A stretch of DNA of 64,000 nucleotides from Knoellia flava TL1 (GTDB taxonomy: Bacteria; Actinomycetota; Actinomycetes; Actinomycetales; Dermatophilaceae), in NCBI RefSeq assembly GCF_000768675.1, contig NZ_AVPI01000013.1:20814-84813 (forward strand), given 5' to 3'. Positions 21,439-30,235 of this stretch are shown piece after piece. The position numbers and the translations under genes were made by a program. Under the pieces are notes generated by a model that worked only from the letters and a program-made list of their open reading frames with translations, made no database searches and was not told where the DNA came from. Positions within the stretch are counted from its first letter, which is position 1. The number at the start of each line of letters is the position of its first letter.

Positions 21439-22116
21439 ATGGCCGTCGTGATCCGCACCACAGAGGTGAGCGACGACCCGCGTCTGCGCGACCTGCTCGA
21501 CGCCACCGAGCTGGAGCGCGCCGGGCGCCGGCCCAACCCTCTCCCGTTCGTCACCGCGCACGCCCTGCTCCGCCGCCTCGTCGCCGACGAGACCGGGATC
21601 GACCCTCGCCGGCTCGAGTTCGAGCGCCGCTGCGCCACCTGCGGCACGGACCGTCACGGCAAGCCGCACCTCTCCGGGATGCGCGACCTCCACGTCTCGG
21701 TCTCCTACGGCGAGCACATGGCCGTCGCGGTCGTCACCAACCTCGGCGAGGTCGGCATCGACGTCGAGGACCTCGAGTCGGCCGACTTCGACGGGTTCGG
21801 GAGCGTCACCCTCGACGCGAGCGAGACGCCATACCTCGCGGATCTCGACGGCGACGACCTCCTCGCCGCGCGGGCGCTGCTGTGGGCCCGCAAGGAGGCG
21901 ATCCTCAAGGCGACCGGCCACGGGCTCGTCGTCGACCCGAGCCAGGTCGTCGTCTCGGCACCGGACGCCCCCGCCGCGCTCCTCGAGTGGAAGGCCAGGG
22001 AGCACCCGCCGGGACCCACCCAGGTGAGCGACGTCGACCTCGGCCGGGACGACCACCGCGCCGCCGTCGCCGTGCTCACGAGCAGGCCAGTCACCGTCCG
22101 CGTCCAGCGCGGCTGA
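21439..22116 (+). CDS. 4'-phosphopantetheinyl transferase (Sfp type)
   Basis: This 225-aa enzyme transfers phosphopantetheine from CoA to carrier-protein serines. The Sfp signature is present as GIDVEDLES (Mg-binding acidic residues) and WARKEAILKATGHGL. An N-terminal half with FVTAHALLRRLVA and HGKPHLSG matches the pseudo-dimeric fold. No polyketide or peptide synthetase genes are nearby, so it probably activates carrier proteins encoded elsewhere. CATGAT ends 6 nt before the ATG. Confidence 0.9.
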   Translation: MAVVIRTTEVSDDPRLRDLLDATELERAGRRPNPLPFVTAHALLRRLVADETGIDPRRLEFERRCATCGTDRHGKPHLSGMRDLHVSVSYGEHMAVAVVTNLGEVGIDVEDLESADFDGFGSVTLDASETPYLADLDGDDLLAARALLWARKEAILKATGHGLVVDPSQVVVSAPDAPAALLEWKAREHPPGPTQVSDVDLGRDDHRAAVAVLTSRPVTVRVQRG

Positions 22117-22133
22117 AGGCCCCGGAGCCCGGA

Positions 22134-23378
22134 TCAGTCGGCGGCCAGCGCCACCGTGCGTCGCAGGGCCAGCTCGGCGAGCAGCGCCGCGATGTCGGGC
22201 ACGACCGAGTCGTCGTAGAGCGCCCGCGGAGAGTGGTTGTCCTCCGCCGTCGTGTGGTCGTCGACGACGCAGGCGCCGATGTTGAGGTAGGCCCCCGGCA
22301 CCTCGTCGAGGACGAACGCCATGTCCTCGGCGCCCGCCTCCGGCTCCGGCATGTCCGACCACCGGTCCCCGCCGAAGAGGTCGACGACGGTGTCACGCGC
22401 GAACGCGAACTCGTCCGGGTCGTTGACGGTCACCGGGTAGCCGCCGCCGATGTCGACGCTCGCCGCGAGCCCGTGGGCGGCGGCGACGTGCTCGGCGACC
22501 CGCCGGATCTCGGTGTGCGCCTTCTCGCGGTGCTCGCCCGAGAACGTGCGCAGCGTGGCGGAGAGCTCGGCGGTGTCCGGGATGACGTTGTTGACCGTCC
22601 CGGAGGCGATGCGGCCGACGGTGAGGACGACGGGGTCGAAGACGTCGAACCGGCGCGTCACCATCGTCTGCAGGGCGAGCACGATCTCGCACGCGACGGG
22701 CACGGGGTCGAGCGCGTAGTGCGGCTGCGAGCCGTGGCCGCCCATCCCCTTGACCGTGATGAGCACCTCGTCGGCCGCGGCCATCTGCGGGCCGGGTCGG
22801 CCGAACCACACCCCGCGAGGCCGCTCCGCGGCATACACATGCGTGGCGTATGCCGTGTCGACGCGCCGGCCGGCCGCCTCGAGGAGTCCTTCGCGCAGCA
22901 TCGGCTCGGCCCCTCCGGGGCCCTCCTCACCGGGCTGGAACATGAGGACGACGTCGCCGACGAGCTCGTCGCGCAGCTCGTGCAGGATGCGGGCCGCCCC
23001 GACGAGCGCGGCGGTGTGGAGGTCGTGGCCGCAGGCGTGCATGAGGCCCGGCTCCTGCGAGGCGTAGTCGAGCCCGGTCACCTCGGTCACGGGCAGGCCG
23101 TCCATGTCGCCGCGCAGGAGCACGACCGGACGCTCCTCCCCCGGCGTGCGCGACGCGCCGCGGCCGCGCAGCACGGCCACCACGCTGCTCACCTCGCGAC
23201 CGGTCGTGATCTCGAGGTCGAGCCCTTCGAGCGCGTCGAGCACGGTGCGCTGGGTCCGGGGCAGGTCGTTTCCGAGCTCGGGGTGACGGTGCAGCTCGCG
23301 GCGCAGCTCGACGAGCTCGGGCGCCATCGCCTGGGCCAGCCCGAGGGCCGATGTGATCCGCTGAGGGGTCCGCTGCAT
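22134..23378 (-). CDS. M20 family amidohydrolase
   Basis: This 414-aa zinc peptidase/amidohydrolase resembles N-acyl-amino-acid and IAA-amino-acid hydrolases. Metal-binding segments are RGDMDGLPV, MHACGHDLHTA, FQPGEEGPGG, THVY and a C-terminal DHTTAEDNHSP. A dimerisation insert (VKGMGGHGSQPHYALDP) is intact. The start ATG shares one base with the stop of the upstream prsW gene (TGATG), so they are translationally coupled. The substrate is unknown. Confidence 0.88.
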   Translation of the reverse strand: MQRTPQRITSALGLAQAMAPELVELRRELHRHPELGNDLPRTQRTVLDALEGLDLEITTGREVSSVVAVLRGRGASRTPGEERPVVLLRGDMDGLPVTEVTGLDYASQEPGLMHACGHDLHTAALVGAARILHELRDELVGDVVLMFQPGEEGPGGAEPMLREGLLEAAGRRVDTAYATHVYAAERPRGVWFGRPGPQMAAADEVLITVKGMGGHGSQPHYALDPVPVACEIVLALQTMVTRRFDVFDPVVLTVGRIASGTVNNVIPDTAELSATLRTFSGEHREKAHTEIRRVAEHVAAAHGLAASVDIGGGYPVTVNDPDEFAFARDTVVDLFGGDRWSDMPEPEAGAEDMAFVLDEVPGAYLNIGACVVDDHTTAEDNHSPRALYDDSVVPDIAALLAELALRRTVALAAD

Positions 23379-24562
23379 CAGAGCACCTGGCCCGCGAACT
23401 CGTGGCGGCGGCGGGCCAGGATCGCGAGCAGCTCGCGCTCTTCGGTGAGTGCCCGCGCGTCCGCGGCCGAGTGGTGCATCCGGCGGCGCAGGAGGGCGAG
23501 CTCGCTCGCCGCGTCCTGGAAGTCCTCCATCGACCGCAGGGCAGCCCGGCCGCCGTTGAGCCGCGCCCACTGGCGTGCCTCGCGGCGCTTCGGCATCGAC
23601 GCGAGCATCGCCACCTCGGCCGGCGAGAGCCAGCCCGCGTCGGCGTAGGCGCTGAGGAACTGGCCGATGAGCCGGCCCTCGCGGCGGCGGACCCAGACGA
23701 CGAAGCCGAGGAAGGCGAGGAAGAGCGGCACCTCCACGAGGAGGTAGACGGCGATGAGGCCCTCTCCCCCGCTCACGGCGGCGAGGTTCCACACGGCGTG
23801 GGCGACGACGGCGATGAGGTAGCCGCCCAGCGGGGCGAGGATGCGCACCGCGCCCTTGCGGGACATCGCCGCCATCCCGATCCCGATGCCGATGCAGATC
23901 GTGAACATCGGGTGGGCGAAGGGCGAGAGCAGGCAGCGGCCGACGAAGGTCGCCGTGAGCCCCTCCTGTCCGTGCTCGACCCACGCGATGGCGAGGTACT
24001 GAATGTTCTCGGTGAAGGCGAACCCGGCCGCAGTGACCCCCGCATAGACCATGCCGTCGGTGATGCCGTCGAACTCGCGCTTGGCCAGGCGCCACACGAG
24101 CAGGACGAAGACGCCCTTCGCGGCCTCCTCGACGAACGGGGCGACGAAGACGGCCGTGAGCGCGAGCGACTCGTCCTCGGGGATCGAGCCCCACAGGACG
24201 AGCTGGCCCGCAGTGTTGAGGGTCATCGCGATGACGACGGCGATGAGCGCTCCCCAGAGAAACGCCCGCACGAGGTAGCGGGTCGGCTCGGCCTCGAACC
24301 TGTCGAGCCACATGAAGGTCGGGACGACGATGCCGAGCGGGATCGTCGCCGCGACGAGACCGAGGAGGGCGGCGCTCACCCCGGCCGCGGCACCGATGGC
24401 CGTGGCGACGACGAGGGCCGCGAGGCCGAACCCGACGGTCGCGACACCGGCGATGACCCAGCGACGGATGACCGAGCGACCCCGGTGGGCACCCGCTCCG
24501 CGCGCGGCGTCCGGCGGCGGTGGGACAGGGGTCTGGAGGTCGACGGCGTGGTCCCCACTCAT
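23378..24562 (-). CDS. PrsW-family intramembrane metalloprotease
   Basis: This 394-aa protein has about eight membrane helices and the PrsW active-site elements FVEEAAKG (near residue 145), AFTENIQYL and LSPFAHPMF, followed by VAHAVWN. PrsW proteases cut membrane proteins such as anti-sigma factors. A charged cytosolic C-terminal tail of about 100 residues follows the last helix. The ATG lies 8 nt after TAGGCT, and the gene is divergent from orn with both promoters in a 38-nt gap. The target protein is unknown. Confidence 0.87.
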   Translation of the reverse strand: MSGDHAVDLQTPVPPPPDAARGAGAHRGRSVIRRWVIAGVATVGFGLAALVVATAIGAAAGVSAALLGLVAATIPLGIVVPTFMWLDRFEAEPTRYLVRAFLWGALIAVVIAMTLNTAGQLVLWGSIPEDESLALTAVFVAPFVEEAAKGVFVLLVWRLAKREFDGITDGMVYAGVTAAGFAFTENIQYLAIAWVEHGQEGLTATFVGRCLLSPFAHPMFTICIGIGIGMAAMSRKGAVRILAPLGGYLIAVVAHAVWNLAAVSGGEGLIAVYLLVEVPLFLAFLGFVVWVRRREGRLIGQFLSAYADAGWLSPAEVAMLASMPKRREARQWARLNGGRAALRSMEDFQDAASELALLRRRMHHSAADARALTEERELLAILARRRHEFAGQVL

Positions 24563-24570
24563 GGTCAGCG

Positions 24571-24593
24571 AGCCTAGTGCTTCGCCATAGGCT
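24571..24593. promoter_or_regulatory. Divergent leaderless promoters of prsW and orn
   Basis: TAGGCT occurs on the minus strand at 24571-24576 (8 nt before the prsW ATG) and on the plus strand at 24588-24593 (7 nt before the orn ATG). The 38-nt gap leaves no room for 5' leaders, so both messages should start at or next to their start codons. Confidence 0.6.
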
Positions 24594-24600
24594 GGTCCCC

Positions 24601-25287
24601 ATGTCCGCCACGCCTGACCGAGCCCTCACCGACCGCATCGTCTGGATCGACTGCGAGATGACCGGGCTCTCCCTCGAGGACGACGCGCTCGTCGAGGTCG
24701 CCGCCCTCGTCACCGACTTCGAGCTCAACGTCCTCGGTGACGGCGTGGACGTCGTCATCCGCCCCACCGACGAGGCCCTCGCGCAGATGAACGACTTCGT
24801 CCGCGAGATGCACACCACCTCGGGGCTCCTCGACGAGCTCGCCGGTGGCGTGACGATGGAGGAGGCGCAGCAGCGCGTCCTCGACTACGTGCGCGAGTGG
24901 GTGCCCGAGCCGCGCAAGGCCCCCCTCGGCGGCAACACGGTCGGCACCGACCGCGGCTTCCTCGCCCGCGACATGCCCGAGCTCGAGGCACACCTGCACT
25001 ACCGGATCATCGACGTGTCCTCGATCAAGGAGCTCTCACGCCGCTGGTACCCCCGCGCCTACTTCGCCGCTCCCGAGAAGTCCGGCGGCCACCGCGCGCT
25101 CGCCGACATCCGCGAGTCCATCGCCGAGCTGCGCTACTACCGCCGCGCGGTCTTCGTCGACCCTCCCGGCCGGGCCTCGGACGAGCTCAAGGCCCTCGCG
25201 AGCGAGCACGTCGTCGACCACTCGACCCCGGCGTCCGGCGCCGATGCGGGCGTGGTCGGGAGCACCCCCGGAGAGCAGGTACGATAG
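24601..25287 (+). CDS. orn: Oligoribonuclease Orn
   Basis: This DEDDh 3'-5' exonuclease (228 aa) clears 2-5-nt RNA and pGpG. Asp17 and Glu19 sit in IVWIDCEMTG; the later NTVGTDRGFL and GGHRALADIRES supply the other Asp residues and the His. The last 30 residues (after DELKAL) are a non-conserved tail common in actinobacterial Orn. The likely tRNA-His -10 (TACGAT, near 25280) lies inside its last codons. TAGGCT ends 7 nt before the ATG, so the mRNA is probably leaderless. Confidence 0.95.
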   Translation: MSATPDRALTDRIVWIDCEMTGLSLEDDALVEVAALVTDFELNVLGDGVDVVIRPTDEALAQMNDFVREMHTTSGLLDELAGGVTMEEAQQRVLDYVREWVPEPRKAPLGGNTVGTDRGFLARDMPELEAHLHYRIIDVSSIKELSRRWYPRAYFAAPEKSGGHRALADIRESIAELRYYRRAVFVDPPGRASDELKALASEHVVDHSTPASGADAGVVGSTPGEQVR

Positions 25288-25340
25288 TCCGCGCTGCCTC
25301 GGCCGCCGGAGCATCCGGTATGCCGTGTGCAGTCACCCTT

Positions 25341-25417
25341 GGTGGGCGTAGCTCAGCTGGTAGAGCACCGCGTTGTGGTCGCGGGGGTCGCGGGTTCAAG
25401 CCCCGTCGCTCACCCCA
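25341..25417 (+). tRNA. tRNA-His (anticodon GTG)
   Basis: The acceptor stem is 25342-25348 paired with 25407-25413, with the extra G-1 at 25341 opposite C73 (25414), diagnostic for tRNA-His. The anticodon stem CCGCG/CGCGG holds GTG at 25375-25377. CCA follows at 25415-25417, unlike the other three tRNAs in this window, which lack it. Confidence 0.96.
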
Positions 25418-25422
25418 AGGTC

Positions 25423-25450
25423 GAAAGCCCCTGCAGCCGCAGGGGCTTTC
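25423..25450 (+). terminator. Terminator after tRNA-His
   Basis: Perfect 12-bp arms (GAAAGCCCCTGC and complement) enclose the loop AGCC, and the distal arm ends in TTTC. It is a classic stem placed 6 nt after the tRNA. Confidence 0.85.
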
Positions 25451-25503
25451 GTCATGTGTGAGCGGCCTTCGTCGGGTTCAGGCCCGTTTGTGAGACTGAG
25501 TCC

Positions 25504-26094
25504 ATGCGCCTCACCCTCCGCGGACCCTTCCTGCTCCTGCTCACCGCCCTCCTCGGGCTCGTCGTCGGGGTCCTGCCCGCGAGCGCGCACTCACGCCTGC
25601 TGTCGATCACGCCGAAGGACGGCGCCTCGCTGCCGACGACCCCCACCGAGGTCGTCCTCACGTTCAACGAGTCGGTCAACCCGCAGTTCGTCACCGTCCG
25701 CGTCACCGACGGCGAGGGCACCGTCGTCGCCGAGGACGCGACGGCGAGCGGCGCGACGGTCACCGTGCCGGTCCCCGAGCCGCTGGCTGCCGGCTCCTAC
25801 AAGGTCACCTACCGCGTCGTCAGCGCCGACTCGCACCCGATCTCCGGCTCCACCGCCTTCAGCATCACCGGCGACGGCGTGGCCTCGCCCACCGCTGCCG
25901 CGCCGAGCCCCTCCGCCTCACCCTCGGCGTCCCCCGACAGCCCTTCCGCCGAGCCGTCGCCGCCCTCGACGGACGCCGCCTCCGAGCAGGACGGGACCTC
26001 CTCTGGCATCCCATGGCCGCTCCTCGCGAGCATCGCCGCCATCATCCTGGCGGTCGTCGTCTACGCCCGTCGAAGGGACCGCCGCGCGGCGTGA
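25504..26094 (+). CDS. CopC-domain copper-binding protein, exported and membrane-anchored
   Basis: This 196-aa protein has a signal peptide ending LPASA, predicted to expose His as the first mature residue (HSRLLSITPKDG), the hallmark Cu(II) brace of CopC-type proteins. A second His lies in SADSHPISGS near residue 118. A Ser/Pro/Ala-rich linker and one C-terminal helix (WPLLASIAAIILAVVVYA) with a basic stop-transfer end anchor it outside the membrane. No copD is adjacent. Export and copper binding are inferred from these features. Confidence 0.85.
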   Translation: MRLTLRGPFLLLLTALLGLVVGVLPASAHSRLLSITPKDGASLPTTPTEVVLTFNESVNPQFVTVRVTDGEGTVVAEDATASGATVTVPVPEPLAAGSYKVTYRVVSADSHPISGSTAFSITGDGVASPTAAAPSPSASPSASPDSPSAEPSPPSTDAASEQDGTSSGIPWPLLASIAAIILAVVVYARRRDRRAA

Positions 26095-26166
26095 GGAGGG
26101 TTCTCCCGAGGAGGAACGGGCCCGATTTCGCAACCGGGCACCACCGCTGCTACTGTCTCTCCTCGC

Positions 26167-26239
<73 letters not shown>

Positions 26240-26244
26240 CCGAA

Positions 26245-26279
26245 GAGAAGCCCCGCACGGTCACCGTGCGGGGCTTCTC
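26245..26279 (+). terminator. Terminator after tRNA-Lys
   Basis: Perfect 16-bp arms (26245-26260 and 26264-26279) with a TCA loop begin 5 nt after the tRNA. Confidence 0.88.
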
Positions 26280-26359
26280 GCTTGCCCGGGACCTAGTGCC
26301 CTGTGGCCGCTGGCGAGCGCGGCGCACGGTGGAGCCAGGAACTCCCGAGGAGGTGCGTC

Positions 26360-26968
26360 ATGCGGCTCCGCACACCGCTCGTCGTTGCCGTTCTGGCCCT
26401 CGTCGCCACCCTGTCCGGCTGCGTCGTCCAGCAGGGGCCGAGGTCGCACATGGGGGCTCGCGGCGGAGACGACTACCCTGCGGCCGCCATGGGCTGGTCC
26501 GAGCCCGCCTGGCTGGCCGAGATGATCCCCCACCACGAGGAGGCGATCCGCGCCGCCAAGGAGCTGTCGCGCTCGGCCCGACCCGAGATGCGCGAGCTCG
26601 GCGCCGCGATCGTGGGCAGCCAGACCGCGCAGGTCGCGCAGATGCGCGAGTGGCTCGCGCCGTGGTGGCCCGACCAACGTGAGGACAGGGCATACGTGCC
26701 CATGATGCGTGACCTCAGGGGACTCGAGGGAGACGCGCTCGACCGGGCCTTCCTCGACGACATGGTCCGGCACCACATGATGGCCGTGATGATGTCGCAG
26801 CACCTGCGCAGCGGCCGCGGCGTGACGCACGACGAGGTCGCGGACCTCGCGCGGACGATCGTCGTCGAGCAGCGGGCCGAGATCGTGACGATGCGCCGGT
26901 GGCTCAGCGACTGGTTCGGTCAGGACAGCTCAGGCATGCCGATGATGCGCTGGCGGAGCTGGGACTGA
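26360..26968 (+). CDS. DUF305 lipoprotein
   Basis: This 202-aa protein has a lipoprotein signal peptide ending LSGC (Cys20 or so), so it is expected on the outer face of the membrane. Two DUF305 repeats each carry a Met/His signature: EMIPHHEEAIRAA and DMVRHHMMAVMMSQ. The family is ferritin-like and often found with copper genes; with the CopC-like protein nearby, a metal role is plausible but unproven. GAGGAGG 6 nt before the ATG supports the start at 26360. It converges on the DUF3618 gene. Confidence 0.88.
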   Translation: MRLRTPLVVAVLALVATLSGCVVQQGPRSHMGARGGDDYPAAAMGWSEPAWLAEMIPHHEEAIRAAKELSRSARPEMRELGAAIVGSQTAQVAQMREWLAPWWPDQREDRAYVPMMRDLRGLEGDALDRAFLDDMVRHHMMAVMMSQHLRSGRGVTHDEVADLARTIVVEQRAEIVTMRRWLSDWFGQDSSGMPMMRWRSWD

Positions 26969-26974
26969 ACGCCG

Positions 26975-27226
26975 TCAGCGCCGGCGGCGGCGCAGGACCT
27001 TGAGGGCCACGATGACCGCGACGACCGCCACGGCGGCCGCGACGCGCTCGACCCTGAGGTCACCCTCGGGGGTCGTCGTGGCGTCGGCGAAGCGGGCCTT
27101 GGCCTTCTCGACCTCACGCTTGGCGATGGCCGACGGGGTGGCCTTGGCGGTGATCTCGTCGAGGGTGCGGGCCAGGCGCACGCGGCGCTCGGCGATGTCG
27201 GCCTCGAGGGCGGAGATGGAGGTCAT
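26975..27226 (-). CDS. DUF3618 small membrane protein
   Basis: This 83-aa protein consists of a charged N-terminal helix (LEADIAERRVRLARTLDEI) typical of DUF3618, a middle helix, and one C-terminal membrane helix (VAAAVAVVAVIVALKVL) followed by an Arg cluster. The function of the family is unknown; members accompany envelope or phage-holin-like proteins in other actinobacteria. It lies 4 nt after the Bcp gene end and is probably co-transcribed with a neighbour on this strand. Confidence 0.8.
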   Translation of the reverse strand: MTSISALEADIAERRVRLARTLDEITAKATPSAIAKREVEKAKARFADATTTPEGDLRVERVAAAVAVVAVIVALKVLRRRRR

Positions 27227-27230
27227 CGAA

Positions 27231-27707
27231 TCAGTCCTTGCTCAGTCCGAGGTCGCGCCGCAGCTTGGCGACGTGCCCAGTGGCCTTGACGTTGTACCAG
27301 GCGTGCTCGACCTTGCCGTCCTCGTCGACGACGACGGTCGAGCGGATGACGCCCTGGACGACCTTGCCATAGAGCTTCTTCTCGCCGAACGCGCCCCACT
27401 GCGTCATGACCGACTTGTCGGGGTCGGAGAGCAGCGTGAGCGACAGGTGCTCCTTGTCGCGGAACTTCGCAAGCTTCTCGGGCTTGTCCGGCGAGATGCC
27501 GAGGACGGTGTAGCCATCGGTCTTGAGCGACTCGAGCGACTCGCTGAAGTCGCACGCCTGCTTCGTGCACCCGGGCGTCATGGCCGCCGGGTAGAAGTAG
27601 ACGATGACCTTGCCACCGCGCAGGTCCGAGAGGCTGACGCTCTCGCCGGTATCGGTGCTCAGGGTGAAGTCCGGTGCGGCGTCGCCCGGCTCGAGTCGGT
27701 CGGTCAC
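27231..27707 (-). CDS. bcp: Thioredoxin-dependent thiol peroxidase (Bcp/PrxQ)
   Basis: This 158-aa peroxiredoxin reduces peroxides with thioredoxin as the electron donor. PAAMTPGCTKQACDF carries the peroxidatic Cys (PGC, near residue 45) and the resolving Cys five residues later, the PrxQ arrangement. The GTG at 27707 has AGGAG 6 nt upstream and gives the standard family start (LEPGDAAPDFTL); longer frames run into the tRNA-Leu gene. It is a short cytosolic enzyme of normal length. Confidence 0.93.
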   Translation of the reverse strand: MTDRLEPGDAAPDFTLSTDTGESVSLSDLRGGKVIVYFYPAAMTPGCTKQACDFSESLESLKTDGYTVLGISPDKPEKLAKFRDKEHLSLTLLSDPDKSVMTQWGAFGEKKLYGKVVQGVIRSTVVVDEDGKVEHAWYNVKATGHVAKLRRDLGLSKD

Positions 27708-27758
27708 GCAGGTCTCCTGGGGTCGTCGGGCTCTCGTCACGAACCTATCAGCGGGTGG

Positions 27759-27840
27759 TGCGCGAGGCGGGACTCGAACCCGCACACCCGAAGGCACCAG
27801 AACCTAAATCTGGCGCGTCTACCTGTTCCGCCACTCGCGC
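27759..27840 (-). tRNA. tRNA-Leu (anticodon TAG)
   Basis: This class II tRNA of 82 nt has a long variable arm. The acceptor GCGCGAG (complement of 27834-27840) pairs with CTCGCGC, and the anticodon TAG is the complement of 27804-27806. CCA is not encoded. TACGCT on this strand (27849-27854) lies 8 nt upstream, so transcription could start at the mature 5' end. Confidence 0.96.
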
Positions 27841-27848
27841 GCCCGGAC

Positions 27849-27854
27849 AGCGTA
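27849..27854 (-). promoter_or_regulatory. -10 element of tRNA-Leu
   Basis: TACGCT on the minus strand ends 8 nt before tRNA-Leu. It overlaps the GGCATAC word (GGCATACGCT). Confidence 0.4.
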
Positions 27855-27902
27855 TGCCGTCCGCCCCCCGACCTCGCGTCCCTCCCCGCTCGTCCGCCGT
27901 TG

Positions 27903-28025
27903 CGTCCGGCAAGGTGACGGCCTGGCGACCACAGTTGCGGACGCAAGGGAGGGTGCGGAGACGGCATACGACAACGTCCGGCACGGTGACGGCCTGACGA
28001 CCACAGTTGCGGACGCAAGGGAGGG
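27903..28025. repeat. Two direct copies of a 51-nt intergenic repeat
   Basis: Copies at 27903-27953 and 27975-28025 (period 72 nt) differ at only two positions. Each ends with GTTGCGGACGCAAGGGAGGG. The first copy is preceded by TTGCGT, making an inverted pair TTGCGTCC/GGACGCAA, and the 12-mer TTGCGTCCGGCA also forms the hairpin arms at 9.1 kb. The region holds no gene. It resembles a REP-like dispersed element. Confidence 0.75.
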
Positions 28026-28033
28026 GCGCGGGA

Positions 28034-28669
28034 TCAGCGGGTGAGGTACTCGCGGAGGATCGGGACCATGGCGCGGAAGGCGAGGCCACGGTGGGAGATG
28101 GCGTTCTTCTCGACATCGGTGTACTCGGCGAGCGAGCGGGTGTCGCCGTCGGGGACGAAGATGGGGTCGTAGCCGAACCCGTTCTCCCCCACCGGGTTGC
28201 GGCGGATCGTGCCGGACACGCGCCCCTCGACGGCCTCGACCGAGCCGTCGGGCATGGCGAGAACGGCCGCACAGACGAACGCCGCCGAGCGGTGCTCGTC
28301 GGGGACGTCACCGATCTGCTCGAGGAGGAGCTCGAGGTTGGCCCGGTCGCGCTCGGCGCGGGTGGCGTCGGGGCCGGAGTGCGAGCCGGACCAGCGCGCC
28401 GAGAAGACTCCCGGCGAGCCGCCGAGGACGTCGACCGCGAGGCCGGAGTCGTCGGCCACGCTCGGCAGGCCGGTGGCCTTCGCAACGGCGACGGCCTTGA
28501 GCCGGGCGTTGCCCTCGAAGGTCACCTCGCTCTCGACGACGTCGGGTGCCTCGGGGAAGTCGGAGGCCCCGACGACCTCGAGCCCGACCTCATCGACGAG
28601 GTCGGCGAGGATCTGGCGCAGCTCGTGGACCTTGTGCTCGTTCTGGGTGGCGAGGACGAGGCGGGTCAC
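28034..28669 (-). CDS. rdgB: XTP/dITP pyrophosphatase RdgB
   Basis: This 211-aa Ham1/RdgB enzyme hydrolyses dITP and XTP to monophosphates, keeping deaminated purines out of DNA. Motifs are [12 protein letters not shown] (residues 6-17), [30 protein letters not shown] and ISHRGLA. Length and motifs are normal. The ATG overlaps the rph stop by 4 nt, the conserved actinobacterial rph-rdgB pairing. Confidence 0.96.
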   Translation of the reverse strand: MTRLVLATQNEHKVHELRQILADLVDEVGLEVVGASDFPEAPDVVESEVTFEGNARLKAVAVAKATGLPSVADDSGLAVDVLGGSPGVFSARWSGSHSGPDATRAERDRANLELLLEQIGDVPDEHRSAAFVCAAVLAMPDGSVEAVEGRVSGTIRRNPVGENGFGYDPIFVPDGDTRSLAEYTDVEKNAISHRGLAFRAMVPILREYLTR

Positions 28670-29430
28670 CGCTGGCGCTCCCGCGGCGTCTCGGCGAGCG
28701 CCTGCTGCTGGGCCTCGGTGAGCCGGGCGCAGCCGGCGGCGGCGAGGTCGAGGAGCGCGTCGAGCCGCTCGCGGTCGAACGCCGCGTCGGCGCCCTCGGC
28801 GGTGCCCTGCACCTCGACGAACCGGCCGGAGCCGGTCATGACGACGTTCATGTCGGTGTCGGCCGTCGAGTCCTCGGGGTAGTCGAGGTCGAGCACCGGT
28901 GTGCCCTTGACGACGCCGACGCTCACCGCCGCAATGGAGTCGACGAGCGGCTTGGCGCTCGCGGAGATGAGGCCCTTGGCGCGGGCGTCCTCGATGGCGT
29001 CGACGAGCGCGACGTAGGCGCCGGTGATCGAGGCGGTGCGGGTGCCGCCGTCGGCCTGGAGGACGTCGCAGTCGACGACGATCGTGTTCTCGCCCAACGC
29101 CTTGGTGTCGATGACGGCGCGCAGCGCACGGCCGATGAGTCGGGAGATCTCATGGGTGCGACCGCCGACGCGGCCCTTGCGCGACTCGCGGTCGGAGCGG
29201 GTGTTCGTCGAGCGGGGCAGCATCTCGTACTCGGAGGTGACCCAGCCCGTGCCGCGACCCTTGAGCCAGCGCGGCACGCCCTCGGTGAACGACGCGGCGA
29301 CGAGGACGCGCGTCTTGCCGAACTCGACGAGGACACTGCCCTCGGCGTGGTCGAGCCAGTTGCGGGTGAAGCGGACCTCGCGGAGGTCCTCGGGGCTGCG
29401 TCCGTCGTGGCGGGTCTGCGTCGAAGTCAC
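28666..29430 (-). CDS. rph: Ribonuclease PH
   Basis: This 254-aa phosphorolytic 3'-5' exoribonuclease trims tRNA 3' ends. It starts at GTG 29430 ([17 protein letters not shown]); the Arg-rich region [31 protein letters not shown] and [15 protein letters not shown] are typical. TAGCCT ends 7 nt before the start, so it can be transcribed on its own without a leader despite lying downstream of the MBL gene. It couples to rdgB through a 4-nt overlap. Confidence 0.96.
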   Translation of the reverse strand: MTSTQTRHDGRSPEDLREVRFTRNWLDHAEGSVLVEFGKTRVLVAASFTEGVPRWLKGRGTGWVTSEYEMLPRSTNTRSDRESRKGRVGGRTHEISRLIGRALRAVIDTKALGENTIVVDCDVLQADGGTRTASITGAYVALVDAIEDARAKGLISASAKPLVDSIAAVSVGVVKGTPVLDLDYPEDSTADTDMNVVMTGSGRFVEVQGTAEGADAAFDRERLDALLDLAAAGCARLTEAQQQALAETPRERQR

Positions 29431-29437
29431 ACCCTGC

Positions 29438-29443
29438 AGGCTA
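29438..29443 (-). promoter_or_regulatory. -10 element for leaderless rph
   Basis: TAGCCT on the minus strand ends 7 nt before the rph GTG and overlaps the end of the upstream MBL gene. Confidence 0.45.
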
Positions 29444-30235
29444 GACGGCGCGACCCTCAGCGGCTGCGCCGAGGTCGTAGACCGCGCCCGCCTCCGCAAT
29501 CTCGACCGTGCCGGGCCAGTGCTGCTCGGCCTGGGCACGGCACAGGTCGGTGTCGTTCCACGACGGCATGTGGGTGAGGACGAGGCGCTTCACTCCCCCG
29601 GCCTCGACGGCCGCACGTGCCGCGCGGCTGCCGGAGAGGTGGATGCCGCGGATCTCGTCGCGCCCGTCGACGAACGCCGAGTCGGCGAGGACGAGGTCGG
29701 CGCCGGTCATGAGCGGGCCGAGGCTCTCGCAGGAGTCGGTGTCACCGGTGTAGGCGAGCACGGCCCCGTCGGCCTCGACACGGAAGCCGAACGCCTCGAC
29801 GGGGTGGTGGACGGCATACGGCGTGATGGTGACGGGACCGACCTCGACGGCGACGCGGTCGACGAGCTTCTCGAAGGAGAAGACCTTGTCCATGCCGCCG
29901 TCCTCCAGCCCGTGATACATCAGCGAGAGCCGGGTCCCGGTCTCGCTCGGGCCCCACACCGGCAGCCGCTCGTCGGGTGCGCCCTGGGGTGCGTAGTTGT
30001 GCGCGACGTAGAGGCCGCAGAGGTCGGCGCAGTGGTCGGGGTGCAGATGGGTGAGGAAGACGGCGTCGAGCGTGAGCGGGTCGACGTGGCGCTGGAGCGG
30101 GCCGAGGGAGCCGGAGCCGAGGTCGAGCAGGACGTTCCACGTGCGGTCGGGCTCCTCGACCGTGACGAGGTAGCTCGACGCCGACGACGACGGCCCCGCG
30201 AAGGAGCCGCTGCACCCGATGACCGTGACCTTCAC
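29441..30235 (-). CDS. MBL-fold metal-dependent hydrolase
   Basis: This 264-aa metallo-beta-lactamase-fold protein has HLHPDHCAD (metal site, near residue 62), a middle [10 protein letters not shown] and GDTDSCE, and a final LTHMPSW. The pattern resembles RNase Z-like/cyclic nucleotide phosphodiesterase members of the superfamily. The GTG start overlaps the murI stop by 4 nt. In many actinobacteria this gene sits between murI and rph, suggesting a role in RNA or nucleotide turnover; this is inference. Confidence 0.85.
   Translation of the reverse strand: MKVTVIGCSGSFAGPSSSASSYLVTVEEPDRTWNVLLDLGSGSLGPLQRHVDPLTLDAVFLTHLHPDHCADLCGLYVAHNYAPQGAPDERLPVWGPSETGTRLSLMYHGLEDGGMDKVFSFEKLVDRVAVEVGPVTITPYAVHHPVEAFGFRVEADGAVLAYTGDTDSCESLGPLMTGADLVLADSAFVDGRDEIRGIHLSGSRAARAAVEAGGVKRLVLTHMPSWNDTDLCRAQAEQHWPGTVEIAEAGAVYDLGAAAEGRAV

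Noticed and set aside
21439..22116. Marker of a polyketide or peptide biosynthetic cluster
   Set aside because: A lone Sfp-type transferase has no synthetase, carrier or tailoring genes within the window; its neighbours are housekeeping genes.
27903..28025. CRISPR mini-array
   Set aside because: It has two copies of a long 51-nt unit with a 21-nt gap and no cas genes; it fits a dispersed palindromic repeat better.
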